A stretch of 64,000 nucleotides of DNA from Comamonas suwonensis (GCF_012844455.2 NZ_JABBCQ020000009.1:1-64000); one strand, 5' to 3'; positions 1 to 9,610 are shown, numbered from the stretch's first letter. A program made the numbers and translations. Notes: generated from the letters alone by a model not told the origin.

Positions 1-111
1 TGCTCTTCCACAGATTAGTGATTGAAATGGATGCCAGCACTTATTCAGCAAGCGCTGGCAGCTATGAATTTAGGAGTTAAATACTCTGACATCGGCATGA
101 AACCACTCCTT

Positions 112-138
112 CATATGCCTGCGTTTCAGGGGCATATG
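112..138. terminator. Hairpin downstream of the Bug receptor gene
   Basis: Perfect 8-bp inverted repeat CATATGCC / GGCATATG with an 11-nt loop, about 30 bp beyond the stop of the minus-strand receptor gene. There is no T tract, so it may be a 3' end stabiliser rather than an intrinsic terminator. The first 170 bases otherwise show no gene. Confidence 0.35.
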
Positions 139-170
139 GAGGCGAAAAATTCATGCGTACCGGGTTGACT

Positions 171-1151
171 TCATTTGGTGTTGGCTGCCAGACCCAAGCG
201 CTCGATCAGCACCTTGTCCTTGGCATAGGCATCCTTGGCCCATTGCAGATAGTCAGCACCGGAGCGGTACCACAGCCCCTGATTGAGCTGCGTCAACACC
301 TCGGTATGGCGCGGATCGTCCATGGCTTTCTTGAACGCATCATGCAGCCTCTGCACCACGGCGGGATCCATGCCCTTGGGGCCTGCCAGCCCGTAGGGAG
401 AAAGCGACACCACGCCATAACCAAGCTCCTTAGCGGTGGGCACATCAGGCCAGCGCTGGGTGCGCTTTTCACCAAAGGTGACAAGCAAGCGCATCTTGCC
501 GCTTTCGACATGGGGCTCCCAGCCAGAGGCACCACTTTCCGCAGCCAGATGGCCTCCTAACAGCGCCTGCTGCAGATCGGCATCGCCCTTGAAGGGCACA
601 TGGTTGAGCGAGACCTTGGCCTTCTCGGCCAACTCTTCCATCAGCAGATGGGGGGATGAACCAATGCCGGTCGAGCCATAGTCGATCTTGCCGGGACGCT
701 TGCGCGCCGCAGCAATGTAGTCGTTGAAGCTGCGATAGGGTGAGTCCGTACGCACTGCCACACCGAAGGTATAGCCTGATACGCCAATGATGTAGGTGAA
801 ATCGGTGATCGGATTCCAGGCCGTTTTCTGCATATGCGCCATGCGCAGCATCGACATGGGGAACTGGACAACCGTGTAGCCATCGGGCTTTGCCGTGCGC
901 GCCACCGTAGCCGGACCCAAGGTACCGCCAGCACCCGGTCGGTTGTCAACGATGATGGGCTGCCCCAGATGCTTGCTGGCAATGTCGGCCAATATGCGCA
1001 TGTGGCGGTCCGTGGGCCCACCGGCCGGGAAAGGCACGATCAGCGTGATGGGGCGATTCGGGAACTCGTTGGCCTGCGCGGGCAGACCCATTCCCAGGCT
1101 GGCTGCGGCAACAGCTGCCAATACCAAGCGGCGGCCCATGGATGTTTGCAT
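171..1151 (-). CDS. Bug-family tripartite tricarboxylate transporter substrate-binding protein
   Basis: Periplasmic solute receptor of the Bug/TctC family, which binds carboxylated compounds for TTT transporters. The 326-aa length is typical. The N terminus is a Sec signal peptide (GRR, hydrophobic stretch, AQA cleavage site near residue 27). It is followed by the family's PNRPITLIVPFPAGGPTD segment, which contacts the ligand carboxylate, and DNRPGAGGTLG. The ATG at 1149-1151 has GGAG seven bases upstream. It is the last gene of the minus-strand beta-oxidation operon, 36 bp after the CoA-transferase, which suggests that its ligand is the operon's substrate. No TctA or TctB membrane gene is in the window. 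The ligand cannot be read from sequence. Confidence 0.9.
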   Translation of the reverse strand: MQTSMGRRLVLAAVAAASLGMGLPAQANEFPNRPITLIVPFPAGGPTDRHMRILADIASKHLGQPIIVDNRPGAGGTLGPATVARTAKPDGYTVVQFPMSMLRMAHMQKTAWNPITDFTYIIGVSGYTFGVAVRTDSPYRSFNDYIAAARKRPGKIDYGSTGIGSSPHLLMEELAEKAKVSLNHVPFKGDADLQQALLGGHLAAESGASGWEPHVESGKMRLLVTFGEKRTQRWPDVPTAKELGYGVVSLSPYGLAGPKGMDPAVVQRLHDAFKKAMDDPRHTEVLTQLNQGLWYRSGADYLQWAKDAYAKDKVLIERLGLAANTK

Positions 1152-1187
1152 ATTTGTCTCCGGTAGTTGTTCTAGAAATCGAGGAAT

Positions 1188-2423
1188 TCAGGCAGGCAGG
1201 GTCAACACGCCCTTGGCCTGCAACGCCTGTAACTCCGCTTCGGGCAGGTTCAGCAGCTGCTGCAGCACTTCGCGCGTGGCTTCACCCAGCACAGGCGGCG
1301 TGTGGCGAATGGGCAGCAACTGCCCGTCCAGGCGATAAGGCGGCGCGAACACCCATGTCTGACCGGCCACGGGATGGGGCATCTGCTGGAACACACCCGC
1401 CTGGCGGGTACGCTCGCTGGTCAAGGCTTCATGCAATCCAGCAGCCTCGCCGCAGGGAATGCCGGCAGCATGCATGCGCTCCAGCAACAGCTTGCGGGGC
1501 TTGGAAGCGATGATTTCCGTCAGCATCGGCAAGATCAGAGCGCGATGCTTGGCACGTTCCACATTGGTGGAAAAACGGGGGTCTTCCACAATATCGGGGC
1601 GCTCAATCACGCTGCGGCAGAAGGCATCGAACTGGCTGTTATTGCCCACAGCAATGATCAGCGCACCATCGGCAGCATCAAACAGACCGTAAGGCACGAT
1701 GGAGGGGTGGGCATTGCCATAGCGCTGTGTGTCGTGACCCAGTTGCATGGCATCCAGCGCGTAATAGCCGGTGATGGTCAAACCGCAGTCATACAGCGCC
1801 ATCTCGATCTTGCGGCCACGACCGGTACGGCTCTTGCGGTAAAGCGCGGCCAGCACGGCTTGTGCGGCATACATGCCGGTCATCATGTCCACCACGGCCA
1901 TGCCGAACTTCAAAGGCGGCGTTCCTTCCACACCGTTGATGGCCATCAGCCCGGCTTCGGCCTGAATCACCAGGTCGTAGCCGGGGCGCTTGGCTTCGGG
2001 GGTCTCGCTGCTGTAGCCCGCCACGCTGCAGTAAATCAGATCGGGCTTGATGGATTTGAGCTTGTCATAGCCCAGACCCAGCTTGTCTGCACCGCCATGC
2101 TTGAAATTGTGAATCACCACATCAAACTGGGGCAGCAAGTCGTAAATGATCTGAATCGCCTCGGCGCTTTGCAGATCCAGCGTGATGGACCGCTTGTTGC
2201 GGTTCATGCTGTTGTAGTAGGTGGTCTCGGTCTTGCCGATGCGATGCCCCCAGTCGCGGGTGTCATCGCCGCGCTTGGGGTGCTCCACCTTGATCACTTC
2301 GGCGCCAAAGTCGGCCAGTACCTGGCCACACAAAGGGCCGGCAAACACGCGCGACAGATCCAGTACGCGTACCCCCTCGAGAGGGAAATCGATATCGTCC
2401 GGCAATTCTTGCTGGCTGCTCAT
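1188..2423 (-). CDS. CaiB/BaiF family (class III) CoA-transferase
   Basis: Moves CoA between an acyl-CoA donor and a free carboxylic acid in the cytoplasm. The 411-aa protein starts MSSQQ; this ATG has GGAGA eight bases upstream, so the 18 extra upstream residues of the open frame are not used. Family marks are the LDLSRVFAGP opening, FGAEVIKVE near residue 40 and VVDMMTG near 177-183, whose Asp179 is the expected acyl-accepting catalytic aspartate. It probably activates the substrate of the surrounding beta-oxidation operon, taking the place of the CoA ligase found in pim-type operons. The exact acid is unknown. Confidence 0.9.
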   Translation of the reverse strand: MSSQQELPDDIDFPLEGVRVLDLSRVFAGPLCGQVLADFGAEVIKVEHPKRGDDTRDWGHRIGKTETTYYNSMNRNKRSITLDLQSAEAIQIIYDLLPQFDVVIHNFKHGGADKLGLGYDKLKSIKPDLIYCSVAGYSSETPEAKRPGYDLVIQAEAGLMAINGVEGTPPLKFGMAVVDMMTGMYAAQAVLAALYRKSRTGRGRKIEMALYDCGLTITGYYALDAMQLGHDTQRYGNAHPSIVPYGLFDAADGALIIAVGNNSQFDAFCRSVIERPDIVEDPRFSTNVERAKHRALILPMLTEIIASKPRKLLLERMHAAGIPCGEAAGLHEALTSERTRQAGVFQQMPHPVAGQTWVFAPPYRLDGQLLPIRHTPPVLGEATREVLQQLLNLPEAELQALQAKGVLTLPA

Positions 2424-2494
2424 TTTGCTGTTCTCCAATCTCTGTCTCTGAAAGAGCAAAAGCCTTGCACAAGGCAAGGCTGGCTCCCAATCAA

Positions 2495-3631
2495 TCAGGC
2501 GCTTTGGCTCAGAGCCATGAAATGCGCCAGGTGGTGATCTTCGTCGCCAAACTGGTGGTCAATCATGACCAGTCGCTTGGCGTAATGCGCCAGTGGAAGC
2601 TCCCAGGTCATGCCAATGCCGCCATGCATCTGAATGCATTCCTCGGCCACCATCGCACCCACATAGCCCACGGTGTACTTGGCGGCAGACAGCATCTTGG
2701 CGCGCTCCACACCTTCGGCGTTGTCGATGGCATCAGCGGCGTTGACCACGGTGGAGCGCACTTGCTCGACCTCCAGCAGCAGGTCGGCCATGCGGTGCTG
2801 CAGCGCCTGGAAGGTGCCAATAGCCACGCCAAACTGCTTGCGGGTCTGCAGGTATTCCAGCGTGTGTTGCTTGGCCACATCCATGGCACCCAGCGCTTCG
2901 GCTGCCAGCGCCAGCAGCGCAAAGCCTTGTACATGCTCCAGCACGGCATAGCCCTGGCCTTCGGCACCCAGCAGCGCGTCGGCGCTCAGCTGCACATTGT
3001 CAAAAGTCAGCTCGGCCGCTCGGCCGCCTTCCATGCGGCTGTAGCCACGCTTGGCCAGACCAGCGGCATTGCCGTCCACCAGGAACAGGCTGATACCGGC
3101 TTCATCAAACTGAGCGCCTGCGGTGCGGGCCGACACCAGCAGCAGCTCGGCTTTTTCGCCAAAGGCCACCACGCTCTTGGCACCGCTCAGTACCCAGCCC
3201 GTGGCCGTCTTGGCGGCCGTCGCGCCGACGTTATTCAACTCGTAATGGCTGCCGGGTTCGTCGTGCGCCAGCGCGGCCATCACGCCGCCGGCGATGATGT
3301 CGTCCAGCTTCTGCTTTTGCGCTTCGGTGCCCGCAGCAATCAGGGCCTGACCCACGACCAGCGCGCCCAGCAGAGGCTCGGCCACCAGCCCACGGCCCAG
3401 GGCTTCAAACACCACGCTGATGTCAAAGCCAGAGCCGCCAAAGCCGCCCGCTTCCTCGGGAAACAAGGCACCAATCGTGCCCAGCTCGGCAAACTGCGCA
3501 TACAGCTCGGGGCTGTGTCCTTCTGCCCCATAAGCCAGCTGATTGCGGTGCTCGATGCCGTATTGCTCGGAGATGAAGCGGTTCAGGCTGTCCGCCAGCA
3601 TGCGACGGTCTTCGGTGTGTGTGAAGTTCAT
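2495..3631 (-). CDS. Acyl-CoA dehydrogenase, PimD-like small subunit
   Basis: FAD-dependent alpha,beta-dehydrogenation of an acyl-CoA. The 378-aa sequence has an N-terminal helical domain, a degenerate middle domain and a C-terminal four-helix domain with QTRKQFG and QMHGGIGMTWE. It lies 25 bp downstream of a second, different acyl-CoA dehydrogenase (3657-4856), as in heteromeric pairs such as PimCD or steroid-type ChsE/ScdC. The usual catalytic-base region (YEGT in classical enzymes) is absent and reads FGDEDHH here, so this is probably the non-catalytic partner or uses another base. RBS AAGGA precedes the ATG. Substrate inferred only from the operon. Confidence 0.85.
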   Translation of the reverse strand: MNFTHTEDRRMLADSLNRFISEQYGIEHRNQLAYGAEGHSPELYAQFAELGTIGALFPEEAGGFGGSGFDISVVFEALGRGLVAEPLLGALVVGQALIAAGTEAQKQKLDDIIAGGVMAALAHDEPGSHYELNNVGATAAKTATGWVLSGAKSVVAFGEKAELLLVSARTAGAQFDEAGISLFLVDGNAAGLAKRGYSRMEGGRAAELTFDNVQLSADALLGAEGQGYAVLEHVQGFALLALAAEALGAMDVAKQHTLEYLQTRKQFGVAIGTFQALQHRMADLLLEVEQVRSTVVNAADAIDNAEGVERAKMLSAAKYTVGYVGAMVAEECIQMHGGIGMTWELPLAHYAKRLVMIDHQFGDEDHHLAHFMALSQSA

Positions 3632-3656
3632 GTGCTTATTCCTTGCCTTGCCCGAA

Positions 3657-4856
3657 TCAGAGGCCCAGGATCATCTTGGAGATGATGTTTTTCTGGATTT
3701 CGTTGGAGCCACCGAAGATCGACAGCTTGCGATAGTTGAAGTAGTTGGCGGCAGCGGTTGCGGCTTCGTCAATCAGACCAACGGGCGCGTCCTCGTAACC
3801 TTCGTACTGCGCTTCGTCGATGTAAGGCACGGCATAGACACCCATGGCGCGGCGGATCAGCGACAGGATTTCCTGACGGATTTCCGTACCGCGAATCTTC
3901 AGCATCGAGCTTTCCGCACCGGGCACGCCGCCACCGGCCACGGCGGCAATCACGCGCAGATTGGTGGTCTTCATGTTTTCCAGATCAATCTCGACCTTGG
4001 CCATACGTGCCGCAAACAACGGATCCTGGTTCAGAGGCTTGCCATTCTTGTGTGCCTTGGCAGCCACCACCTTGAGCTTGGCCAGGGACGAAATGCAAAA
4101 GCCCACGCCTGCAATGCCGGTGCGCTCATAGGTCAGCAGGTACTTGGCGTAAGTCCAGCCTCGGTTCTCTTCGCCCACCAGGTTTTCCACCGGCACCTTC
4201 ACATCGGTGAAGAAGACCTCGTTGACATCCTTGTCGCCGTCCAGCGTGCGGATGGGGCGCACTTCCACGCCGGGCGTGTTCATGTCCACCAGCAGGAAGC
4301 TGATACCGGCCTGTGCCTTGACTTCGCGATTGGTGCGTACCAGGCAGAAGATCATGTTCGCGTGCTGGCCTTGCGTGGTCCAGGTCTTTTGGCCGTTGAC
4401 GATGTAGAAATCGCCTTCGCGCACCGCCGTGGTCTTGACCGAGGCCAGATCCGAGCCCGCACCCGGTTCCGAATAACCCTGGCACCACCAGTCCTCGCCT
4501 TTCAACATGCGGGGCAACCAGTAATTCTTTTGCTGCTCGTTGCCGTACTTGATCAGCACCGGGCCCAGCATGTTCACGCCAAAAGGCACGACGCGAGGGC
4601 CACCGGCCAGTGCGCACTCGGTGTCGAAAATAAACTTTTCCACCGCACCCCAGCCGGGGCCGCCGTTTTCCATGGGCCAGTGATTGGCATACCAGCCACG
4701 CTCATTGAGGACGGCATGCCACTCGTCCTGATCGGCCTTGCTCAGACGCTGACCCGCCTTGACCTTTTGCGAAATATGCTTGGGCAGTTTGTCCTTGAGG
4801 AAAGTCTGCACCTCGGCGCGGAACGCTTCTTCCTGGGGAGTGAATTGCAAATCCAT
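3657..4856 (-). CDS. Acyl-CoA dehydrogenase, PimC-like large subunit
   Basis: FAD acyl-CoA dehydrogenase of 399 aa, closest by eye to the large subunit of pimeloyl-CoA dehydrogenase. It has the N-terminal helical domain, the middle-domain flavin motif (YSEPGAGSDLAS near 145-156, then WTTQGQHA) and the C-terminal FGGSNEIQKNI, where the classical YEGT glutamate is replaced by Gly. RBS AGGA is nine bases before the ATG. It is followed after 25 bp by the smaller dehydrogenase, so a heteromer is likely. Context suggests a medium-chain dicarboxylyl- or related acyl-CoA. I judge the pair's family well and its substrate poorly. Confidence 0.87.
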   Translation of the reverse strand: MDLQFTPQEEAFRAEVQTFLKDKLPKHISQKVKAGQRLSKADQDEWHAVLNERGWYANHWPMENGGPGWGAVEKFIFDTECALAGGPRVVPFGVNMLGPVLIKYGNEQQKNYWLPRMLKGEDWWCQGYSEPGAGSDLASVKTTAVREGDFYIVNGQKTWTTQGQHANMIFCLVRTNREVKAQAGISFLLVDMNTPGVEVRPIRTLDGDKDVNEVFFTDVKVPVENLVGEENRGWTYAKYLLTYERTGIAGVGFCISSLAKLKVVAAKAHKNGKPLNQDPLFAARMAKVEIDLENMKTTNLRVIAAVAGGGVPGAESSMLKIRGTEIRQEILSLIRRAMGVYAVPYIDEAQYEGYEDAPVGLIDEAATAAANYFNYRKLSIFGGSNEIQKNIISKMILGL

Positions 4857-4935
4857 TGCTATGTCCTAGTAATCCATGGCGCGATGCGCCTTCACGGCGG
4901 TTGAAACTGGCGCGCTCGCCACCAGAGAAGCCGAA

Positions 4936-5013
4936 CAAGGGCCGTCCCGCAGCAAGGGCGTCGCCCCCTCCCGCGCAGCGAGAGAGGGGGAAGCGGCAAA
5001 GCCGCTCTGGGGG
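4936..5013. repeat. Dispersed intergenic repeat, copy 1
   Basis: A GC-rich segment of about 78 bp in the gap between the thiolase and acyl-CoA dehydrogenase genes. It aligns almost without gaps to 40059-40135, with about three quarters of positions identical by eye. Conserved blocks include GGGCCG, CCCGCAGC and AGAGAGGGG. It contains small inverted pieces such as GCGGCaaaGCCGC. Confidence 0.6.
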
Positions 5014-5016
5014 TGT

Positions 5017-6213
5017 TTAGAAAATCTCGAACAGGCCTGCAGCGCCCATGCCACCGGCGATGCACATGCTGACCACCCCCCACTTCACATTGGGGTTCTG
5101 GGCCTTGCGACGCTGACCTTCCAGCAGGATGTGACCGGTCAGACGCGCACCCGTCATGCCGAAGGGATGGCCGATGGAAATGGCGCCGCCATTGACGTTC
5201 AGGCGATCATTGGGAATGCCCAGTTGACGCTGGCAGTACAGAGCTTGCGAGGCAAAGGCTTCGTTCAGCTCCCACAGATCGATGTCATCCACAGTCAGGC
5301 CGTGGCGTGCCAGCAGCTTTGGAATCGCAAACACGGGGCCGATGCCCATCTCATCAGGCTCGCAACCCGCCACGGCAAAGCCGCGGAAAGCCCCCAGAGG
5401 CTTCAGCCCAAGGCGCTCGGCCAGCTTGGCTTCCATCACCACGCAGGCGCTGGAGCCGTCCGACAGCTGCGAGGCATTGCCAGCGGTGATGAAGTTGCCC
5501 GCACCCTTGACGGGTTCGAGCTTGGCCAGACCTTCTAGCGTGGTGCTGGCCCGGTTGCAGTTGTCCACGGTGGCGACCACGTCGCGGTAAGTGACTTCGC
5601 CGGTTTCCTTGTTCTTCTCCATCATGCGCGTGGCGCAGGGGATGATTTCATCCTTGAACAGATCGGCCGCCTGGGCTGCTGCCGTGCGCTGCTGGCTTTG
5701 CAGCGAGAAGGCGTCTTGGTCTTCGCGCGTGATGCCGTAGCGTTTGGCCACCACATCGGCGGTGTCGATCATGGCCATGAACAGCTCGGGCTTGTGCTCC
5801 ACCAGCCAGGGATCCATATCGGTGGGCAGATTGTTGCCGGCTCGCATGCCGGAGATGGTTTCGATACCACCGGCCAGCATCACATCCACCCCTTCGGCCA
5901 CCACACGGCCCGCAGCCATGGCGATCGATTGCAGACCCGATGCGCAGTAGCGCGCCACGGTGGCACCGCCAATGGACAAAGGCAAACCGGCACGCAACAC
6001 GGCCTGACGTCCCAGATTGCGGCCCTGGAAACCGTCGGGGTTGCCGCAGCCCAGAATCAGGTCTTCAATCATGGCGGGGTCAATGCCAGCACGATCCACG
6101 GCGGCCTTCACGGAGAAGGCAGCCAGTTGGGCGGCGGGAGTGACATTGAACTCGCCGCGGTGCGACTTGGTCAGCGGTGTGCGAGCGGTGGAAACGATGA
6201 CGGCTTCACGCAT
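5017..6213 (-). CDS. Acetyl-CoA acetyltransferase / 3-ketoacyl-CoA thiolase
   Basis: Thiolytic cleavage of a 3-oxoacyl-CoA to acetyl-CoA and a shortened acyl-CoA. The 398-aa thiolase has the nucleophilic Cys90 in [12 protein letters not shown], the [17 protein letters not shown] histidine motif and the C-terminal [13 protein letters not shown] cysteine. All catalytic residues are present. It is the second gene of the minus-strand operon, downstream of the FadJ-like multienzyme with an unusually long 241-bp gap. By position it equals PimB of dicarboxylate operons. No targeting signal. Confidence 0.92.
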   Translation of the reverse strand: MREAVIVSTARTPLTKSHRGEFNVTPAAQLAAFSVKAAVDRAGIDPAMIEDLILGCGNPDGFQGRNLGRQAVLRAGLPLSIGGATVARYCASGLQSIAMAAGRVVAEGVDVMLAGGIETISGMRAGNNLPTDMDPWLVEHKPELFMAMIDTADVVAKRYGITREDQDAFSLQSQQRTAAAQAADLFKDEIIPCATRMMEKNKETGEVTYRDVVATVDNCNRASTTLEGLAKLEPVKGAGNFITAGNASQLSDGSSACVVMEAKLAERLGLKPLGAFRGFAVAGCEPDEMGIGPVFAIPKLLARHGLTVDDIDLWELNEAFASQALYCQRQLGIPNDRLNVNGGAISIGHPFGMTGARLTGHILLEGQRRKAQNPNVKWGVVSMCIAGGMGAAGLFEIF

Positions 6214-6250
6214 GGTTGTTGTCTCTGTGAATGTTTGAAAACTTTTTAGT

Positions 6251-6326
6251 AGCTACTTGCGCTTGTTCTTCATAGATTTCAGATACTTTCAATACAGAAA
6301 TCAATACAAATCAAGCGCTAACAGCT
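6251..6326. repeat. Intergenic inverted-repeat element, copy R1
   Basis: Outer arms AGCTACTTGCGCTTG (6251-6265) and CAAGCGCTAACAGCT (6312-6326) pair at 12 of 15 positions around a 46-nt AT-rich centre. Similar arms occur at 12149-12189, 21684-21747 and 48505-48586, so this is one member of a dispersed family. It lies inside the 241-bp gap between the thiolase and FadJ-like genes. Confidence 0.5.
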
Positions 6327-6454
6327 CCTCTTTTTAATTAACCGGGCGACACAACTGGCGCACTCCCAAAGCGCGCTGCGCCGACCAAGAGCCGCCTCAC
6401 GGCGAAGGCGTTGTTCCCCTTGGCTTGGGCGAAGGCGCACTGCGCCTCAGTGGG

Positions 6455-8572
6455 TTACTTGTTCAGGCTGTCGAAATTCTTGCCCTCGGCCACCAGCTTT
6501 TGCAGCAGGGGCGCGGGCTTCCAGAACAGTGCGTCTTCCTTGGCAAAGGCTTCGATATCCGCCAGCACCTTGTCCAGACCCTGCATATCCGCCCACTTCA
6601 TGGGACCGCCGCGATAGCGGGGAAAGCCGTAGCCGGAGATAAAAGTCACGTCCACATCGAGCGGGCGCAGGGCAATACCCTCTTCCACCACCTTGGCGCC
6701 TTCGTTGACCATGGCGGCCATATAGCGGCGCATGATTTCTTCGGCCGTGAATTGGCGCGCTGTCACGCCCTTTTTGGCGCGCTCGGCATCGACGATGGCC
6801 AGCACCTCGGGGTCATGCTGACCGACGCGCGCGCCTTGGGGGTAGAGGTAGAAGCCGCGCTGGGTCTTCTGACCAAACCAGCCGTTTTCGCAGATGCGGT
6901 CAGCAATTTCCACATAGCGTGCCTTGGGGTTGCGCGTGGCGGCGCGGCGCTTGCGCGTAGCCCAGCCAATGTCACCACCGGCCAGATCGGTCACCTGGAA
7001 CGGACCCATGGCAAAGCCAAAGCCGCGCACGGCTTCGTCGATTTCGTAAGGGCTGGCACCGTCTTCCATGAGGTAATCTGCAGCCTGTTTGTAGGTGGCC
7101 AGAATGCGGTTACCGATAAAGCCATCACACACACCAGCGCGCACAGGCACCTTCTTCATCTTCTTCGCCAGCTCGAACGCCGTGGTCACCACATCGGCCG
7201 CCACCTTGGACGGCACAACGATTTCCAGCAGCTTCATGATGTTGGCCGGGCTGAAGAAGTGCAGGCCGATCACATCTTGAGGACGGCTGGTAACGGCAGC
7301 AATCGCGTCGATGTCCAGATAGGACGTATTGGTGGCCAGCACCGCGCCGCTCTTGCAGACGCGATCCAGCTCCTTGAACACGGCCTTCTTGACTTCCAGG
7401 TCTTCAAACACGGCTTCGATCACCAGATCCACATCGGCAATGTCGTCGTAGCTTGTCGAAGGCGTATAGCGCGCCATCACGGCGACCTTGGCGTCTTCCG
7501 TCATGCGGCCCTTGGCGATCAGGCCGTTGTAGACCTTCTCCACATTGGCCTGACCGCGTGCGATGGATTCAGCGTCGCGCTCGATCATGGTCACGACCAG
7601 ACCGGCATCGAGGGCCGACACGGTGATGCCGGCACCCATGGTGCCGCCGCCGATGATGGCGATCTTGGCAAAGTGGCGCGGTGCTGCGGCCTTGGCTTCG
7701 GGAATCTTGGCGGTTTCTTTTTCCGCAAAGAAGGCGTGAATCAGGCCTTGGCGCTGCGGACTGTCGATACAGGCCAGAAACTGGACGCGCTCGAATTTCA
7801 GGCCTTCTGCAAAAGGCAGGTCCACGGCGGCTTGCACGCAGTCAATGATCTTCAGCGGCGAGAACAGACCGCGCGACTTCTTGACGGTGTCGGCGCGCAG
7901 CGCTTCCAGCTCGGCATGGGCAGCGGCCTTGTCGGCCAATTGGCTTTGATCGGCGCTGGTGGCGCGGACAGGCGCATCCTGGGCCAGCAGTTCACGGATG
8001 TAGGCCATGCCGGCGGCCACGGGGTCGGTGCCCTCTTCCAGCTTGTCTACCAGACCGGCCGCCTGTGCGGCCTTGGCGCTCAGGGGCTTGCCGCTGAGCA
8101 TCAGCTCGGCAGCAGCCTTCACGCCCATCAAACGCGGGGCGCGCTGCGTACCGCCGGCTCCGGGAATCAGACCCAGCGAAACTTCTGGCAAGCCCAGCTT
8201 GGCCGCAGGCAAGGCCAGGCGATAGTGGGCGGCCATGGCAATCTCCAGACCACCACCCAAAGCTGCGCCATGAATCACGGCGACCACGGGCTTGCTGCAG
8301 GCTTCGATGCGGTTGCAGACGTCGGGCAGGAAGGGCGCGACCGGCGGCTTGCCAAATTCACGGATGTCGGCACCGGCAATAAAGGCCTTGCCCTGACCCA
8401 CGATCAGCACCGCCTTGACTTCGGCGCTGGCGTCTGCCTGCTCCATCGCTGCCGCCAGCCCCTGACGCACGGCCGCGCCCAGGGCGTTGACCGGCGGGTT
8501 GTTAATGGTGACCAGCAGGACGTCGCCGTCTTGCTTGAGTTCAACGACAGAAGCGGCAGTCTCAGAAGTCAT
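6455..8572 (-). CDS. Bifunctional enoyl-CoA hydratase / 3-hydroxyacyl-CoA dehydrogenase (FadJ/PimF-like)
   Basis: Hydrates 2-enoyl-CoA and then oxidises the L-3-hydroxyacyl-CoA with NAD. The 705-aa protein has an N-terminal crotonase domain (oxyanion motif AFIAGAD near 63-69, catalytic glutamates expected at 110 in GGGLE and 130 in GLPE). Next come a Rossmann domain (IGGGTMGAG near 308-316) and dehydrogenase motifs with His438 in GLHFFSP and Glu450. Both active sites look complete. It is the first gene of the operon, has a clear GGAGA ribosome site, and is divergent from the LysR gene at 8684. The role is secure; chain length and substrate type are inferred. Confidence 0.92.
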   Translation of the reverse strand: MTSETAASVVELKQDGDVLLVTINNPPVNALGAAVRQGLAAAMEQADASAEVKAVLIVGQGKAFIAGADIREFGKPPVAPFLPDVCNRIEACSKPVVAVIHGAALGGGLEIAMAAHYRLALPAAKLGLPEVSLGLIPGAGGTQRAPRLMGVKAAAELMLSGKPLSAKAAQAAGLVDKLEEGTDPVAAGMAYIRELLAQDAPVRATSADQSQLADKAAAHAELEALRADTVKKSRGLFSPLKIIDCVQAAVDLPFAEGLKFERVQFLACIDSPQRQGLIHAFFAEKETAKIPEAKAAAPRHFAKIAIIGGGTMGAGITVSALDAGLVVTMIERDAESIARGQANVEKVYNGLIAKGRMTEDAKVAVMARYTPSTSYDDIADVDLVIEAVFEDLEVKKAVFKELDRVCKSGAVLATNTSYLDIDAIAAVTSRPQDVIGLHFFSPANIMKLLEIVVPSKVAADVVTTAFELAKKMKKVPVRAGVCDGFIGNRILATYKQAADYLMEDGASPYEIDEAVRGFGFAMGPFQVTDLAGGDIGWATRKRRAATRNPKARYVEIADRICENGWFGQKTQRGFYLYPQGARVGQHDPEVLAIVDAERAKKGVTARQFTAEEIMRRYMAAMVNEGAKVVEEGIALRPLDVDVTFISGYGFPRYRGGPMKWADMQGLDKVLADIEAFAKEDALFWKPAPLLQKLVAEGKNFDSLNK

Positions 8573-8648
8573 GCGTGTCTCCGATATGGTTTTATGGAAT
8601 AGGCATCATTCTTACGGCGACAATGTTTTCTAACAATCCCATGAATCA

Positions 8649-8663
8649 TTGACAGACTGTCAA
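8649..8663. promoter_or_regulatory. Palindrome in the LysR / beta-oxidation divergent promoter
   Basis: Perfect palindrome TTGACAG-A-CTGTCAA in the 111-bp region between the FadJ-like gene and the LysR gene. It starts 77 bp upstream of the multienzyme start codon and ends 21 bp before the LysR start codon, a plausible operator for autoregulation and operon control. Confidence 0.5.
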
Positions 8664-8683
8664 AAAAATTCAAACAATCTCCC

Positions 8684-9604
8684 ATGGATTCGCAATCACT
8701 GACCCTGCTGGTCGAAATAATTGATAGCGGCAACCTCAGCCAGGCTGCGCGAAAGCTCAAGATGACTCGCGCGAATGTGAGCTATCACCTCGCCCAGCTG
8801 GAGAAGGCTGCGGGCGTGCAATTGGTCAAGCGCACCACGCGCCGTGTGGAGCCGACAGAGATCGGCCTGCGCCTGTACGAGCATGGCCGCAACATTCACA
8901 ACGAAATGCTGGCCGCACGCGAAGCCATTACGGCGCTGGGCCAGAGCCTGCAGGGCCGGGTAGGCATCAGCGTGCCCAGCGGCTACGGCCAGATCGTGAT
9001 GAGCGAGTGGTTGATCGAGTTCAAGCGCCTGTACCCCGGCATCGTGCTCGATGTGCTGTTTGAGAACCGTGCCGACAATCTGCGCGACGATATGGACATC
9101 ATCATCCGCGTGATCCAGGAGCCGCCGCTGTCGCTGGTGGCACGCAGTCTGGGTACGGTGCGCTATCTGGCCTGTGCCTCACGCGAATATGCGCAGACCC
9201 ATGGCCTGCCCAAGACCTTGCACGCCTTGCGTGCCAGCCCATTGATTACGGCCGGGGTGACTGGACGGCAGCTGCGCCTGGCCGCCTATCTGGGGACAGA
9301 GCGCCACGAGGTGATGCTGGAGCCCACCATGATCTCCGAGCACTTCCCCTTTTTGCGCGACGGAATTCTGGCCGGTCTGGGCGTCGGGCTGGTGCCCGAC
9401 TATGTGGTTCAAGACAAGCTGGCCACGGGCGAGGTACTGACCACGCTGGACGAATACCGGCTCAGTATTTTTGGCACCCACATGTACCTGCTGTACCTGC
9501 CCAACCGCCACCAAACAAAGGCCGTGCGCACCTGCATCGACTTCTTGCTGACCAAGGCCCAACCCGGGGAAGAAGTCCGACCGGCCATGTTGCCCAAGCC
9601 CTGA
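8684..9604 (+). CDS. LysR-family transcriptional regulator
   Basis: A 306-aa LTTR: winged helix at residues 1-60 (GNLSQAARKLKMTRANVSYHLAQLE) followed by a periplasmic-binding-like effector domain. The helix-turn-helix carries ANVSYHL where most LTTRs have AVS..I. It is divergent from the beta-oxidation operon with a palindrome between them, so it very likely regulates that operon, perhaps sensing the acid or its CoA ester. No obvious Shine-Dalgarno sequence lies before the ATG. It ends at a shared bidirectional terminator. Confidence 0.9.
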   Translation: MDSQSLTLLVEIIDSGNLSQAARKLKMTRANVSYHLAQLEKAAGVQLVKRTTRRVEPTEIGLRLYEHGRNIHNEMLAAREAITALGQSLQGRVGISVPSGYGQIVMSEWLIEFKRLYPGIVLDVLFENRADNLRDDMDIIIRVIQEPPLSLVARSLGTVRYLACASREYAQTHGLPKTLHALRASPLITAGVTGRQLRLAAYLGTERHEVMLEPTMISEHFPFLRDGILAGLGVGLVPDYVVQDKLATGEVLTTLDEYRLSIFGTHMYLLYLPNRHQTKAVRTCIDFLLTKAQPGEEVRPAMLPKP

Positions 9605-9610
9605 GTTCGT

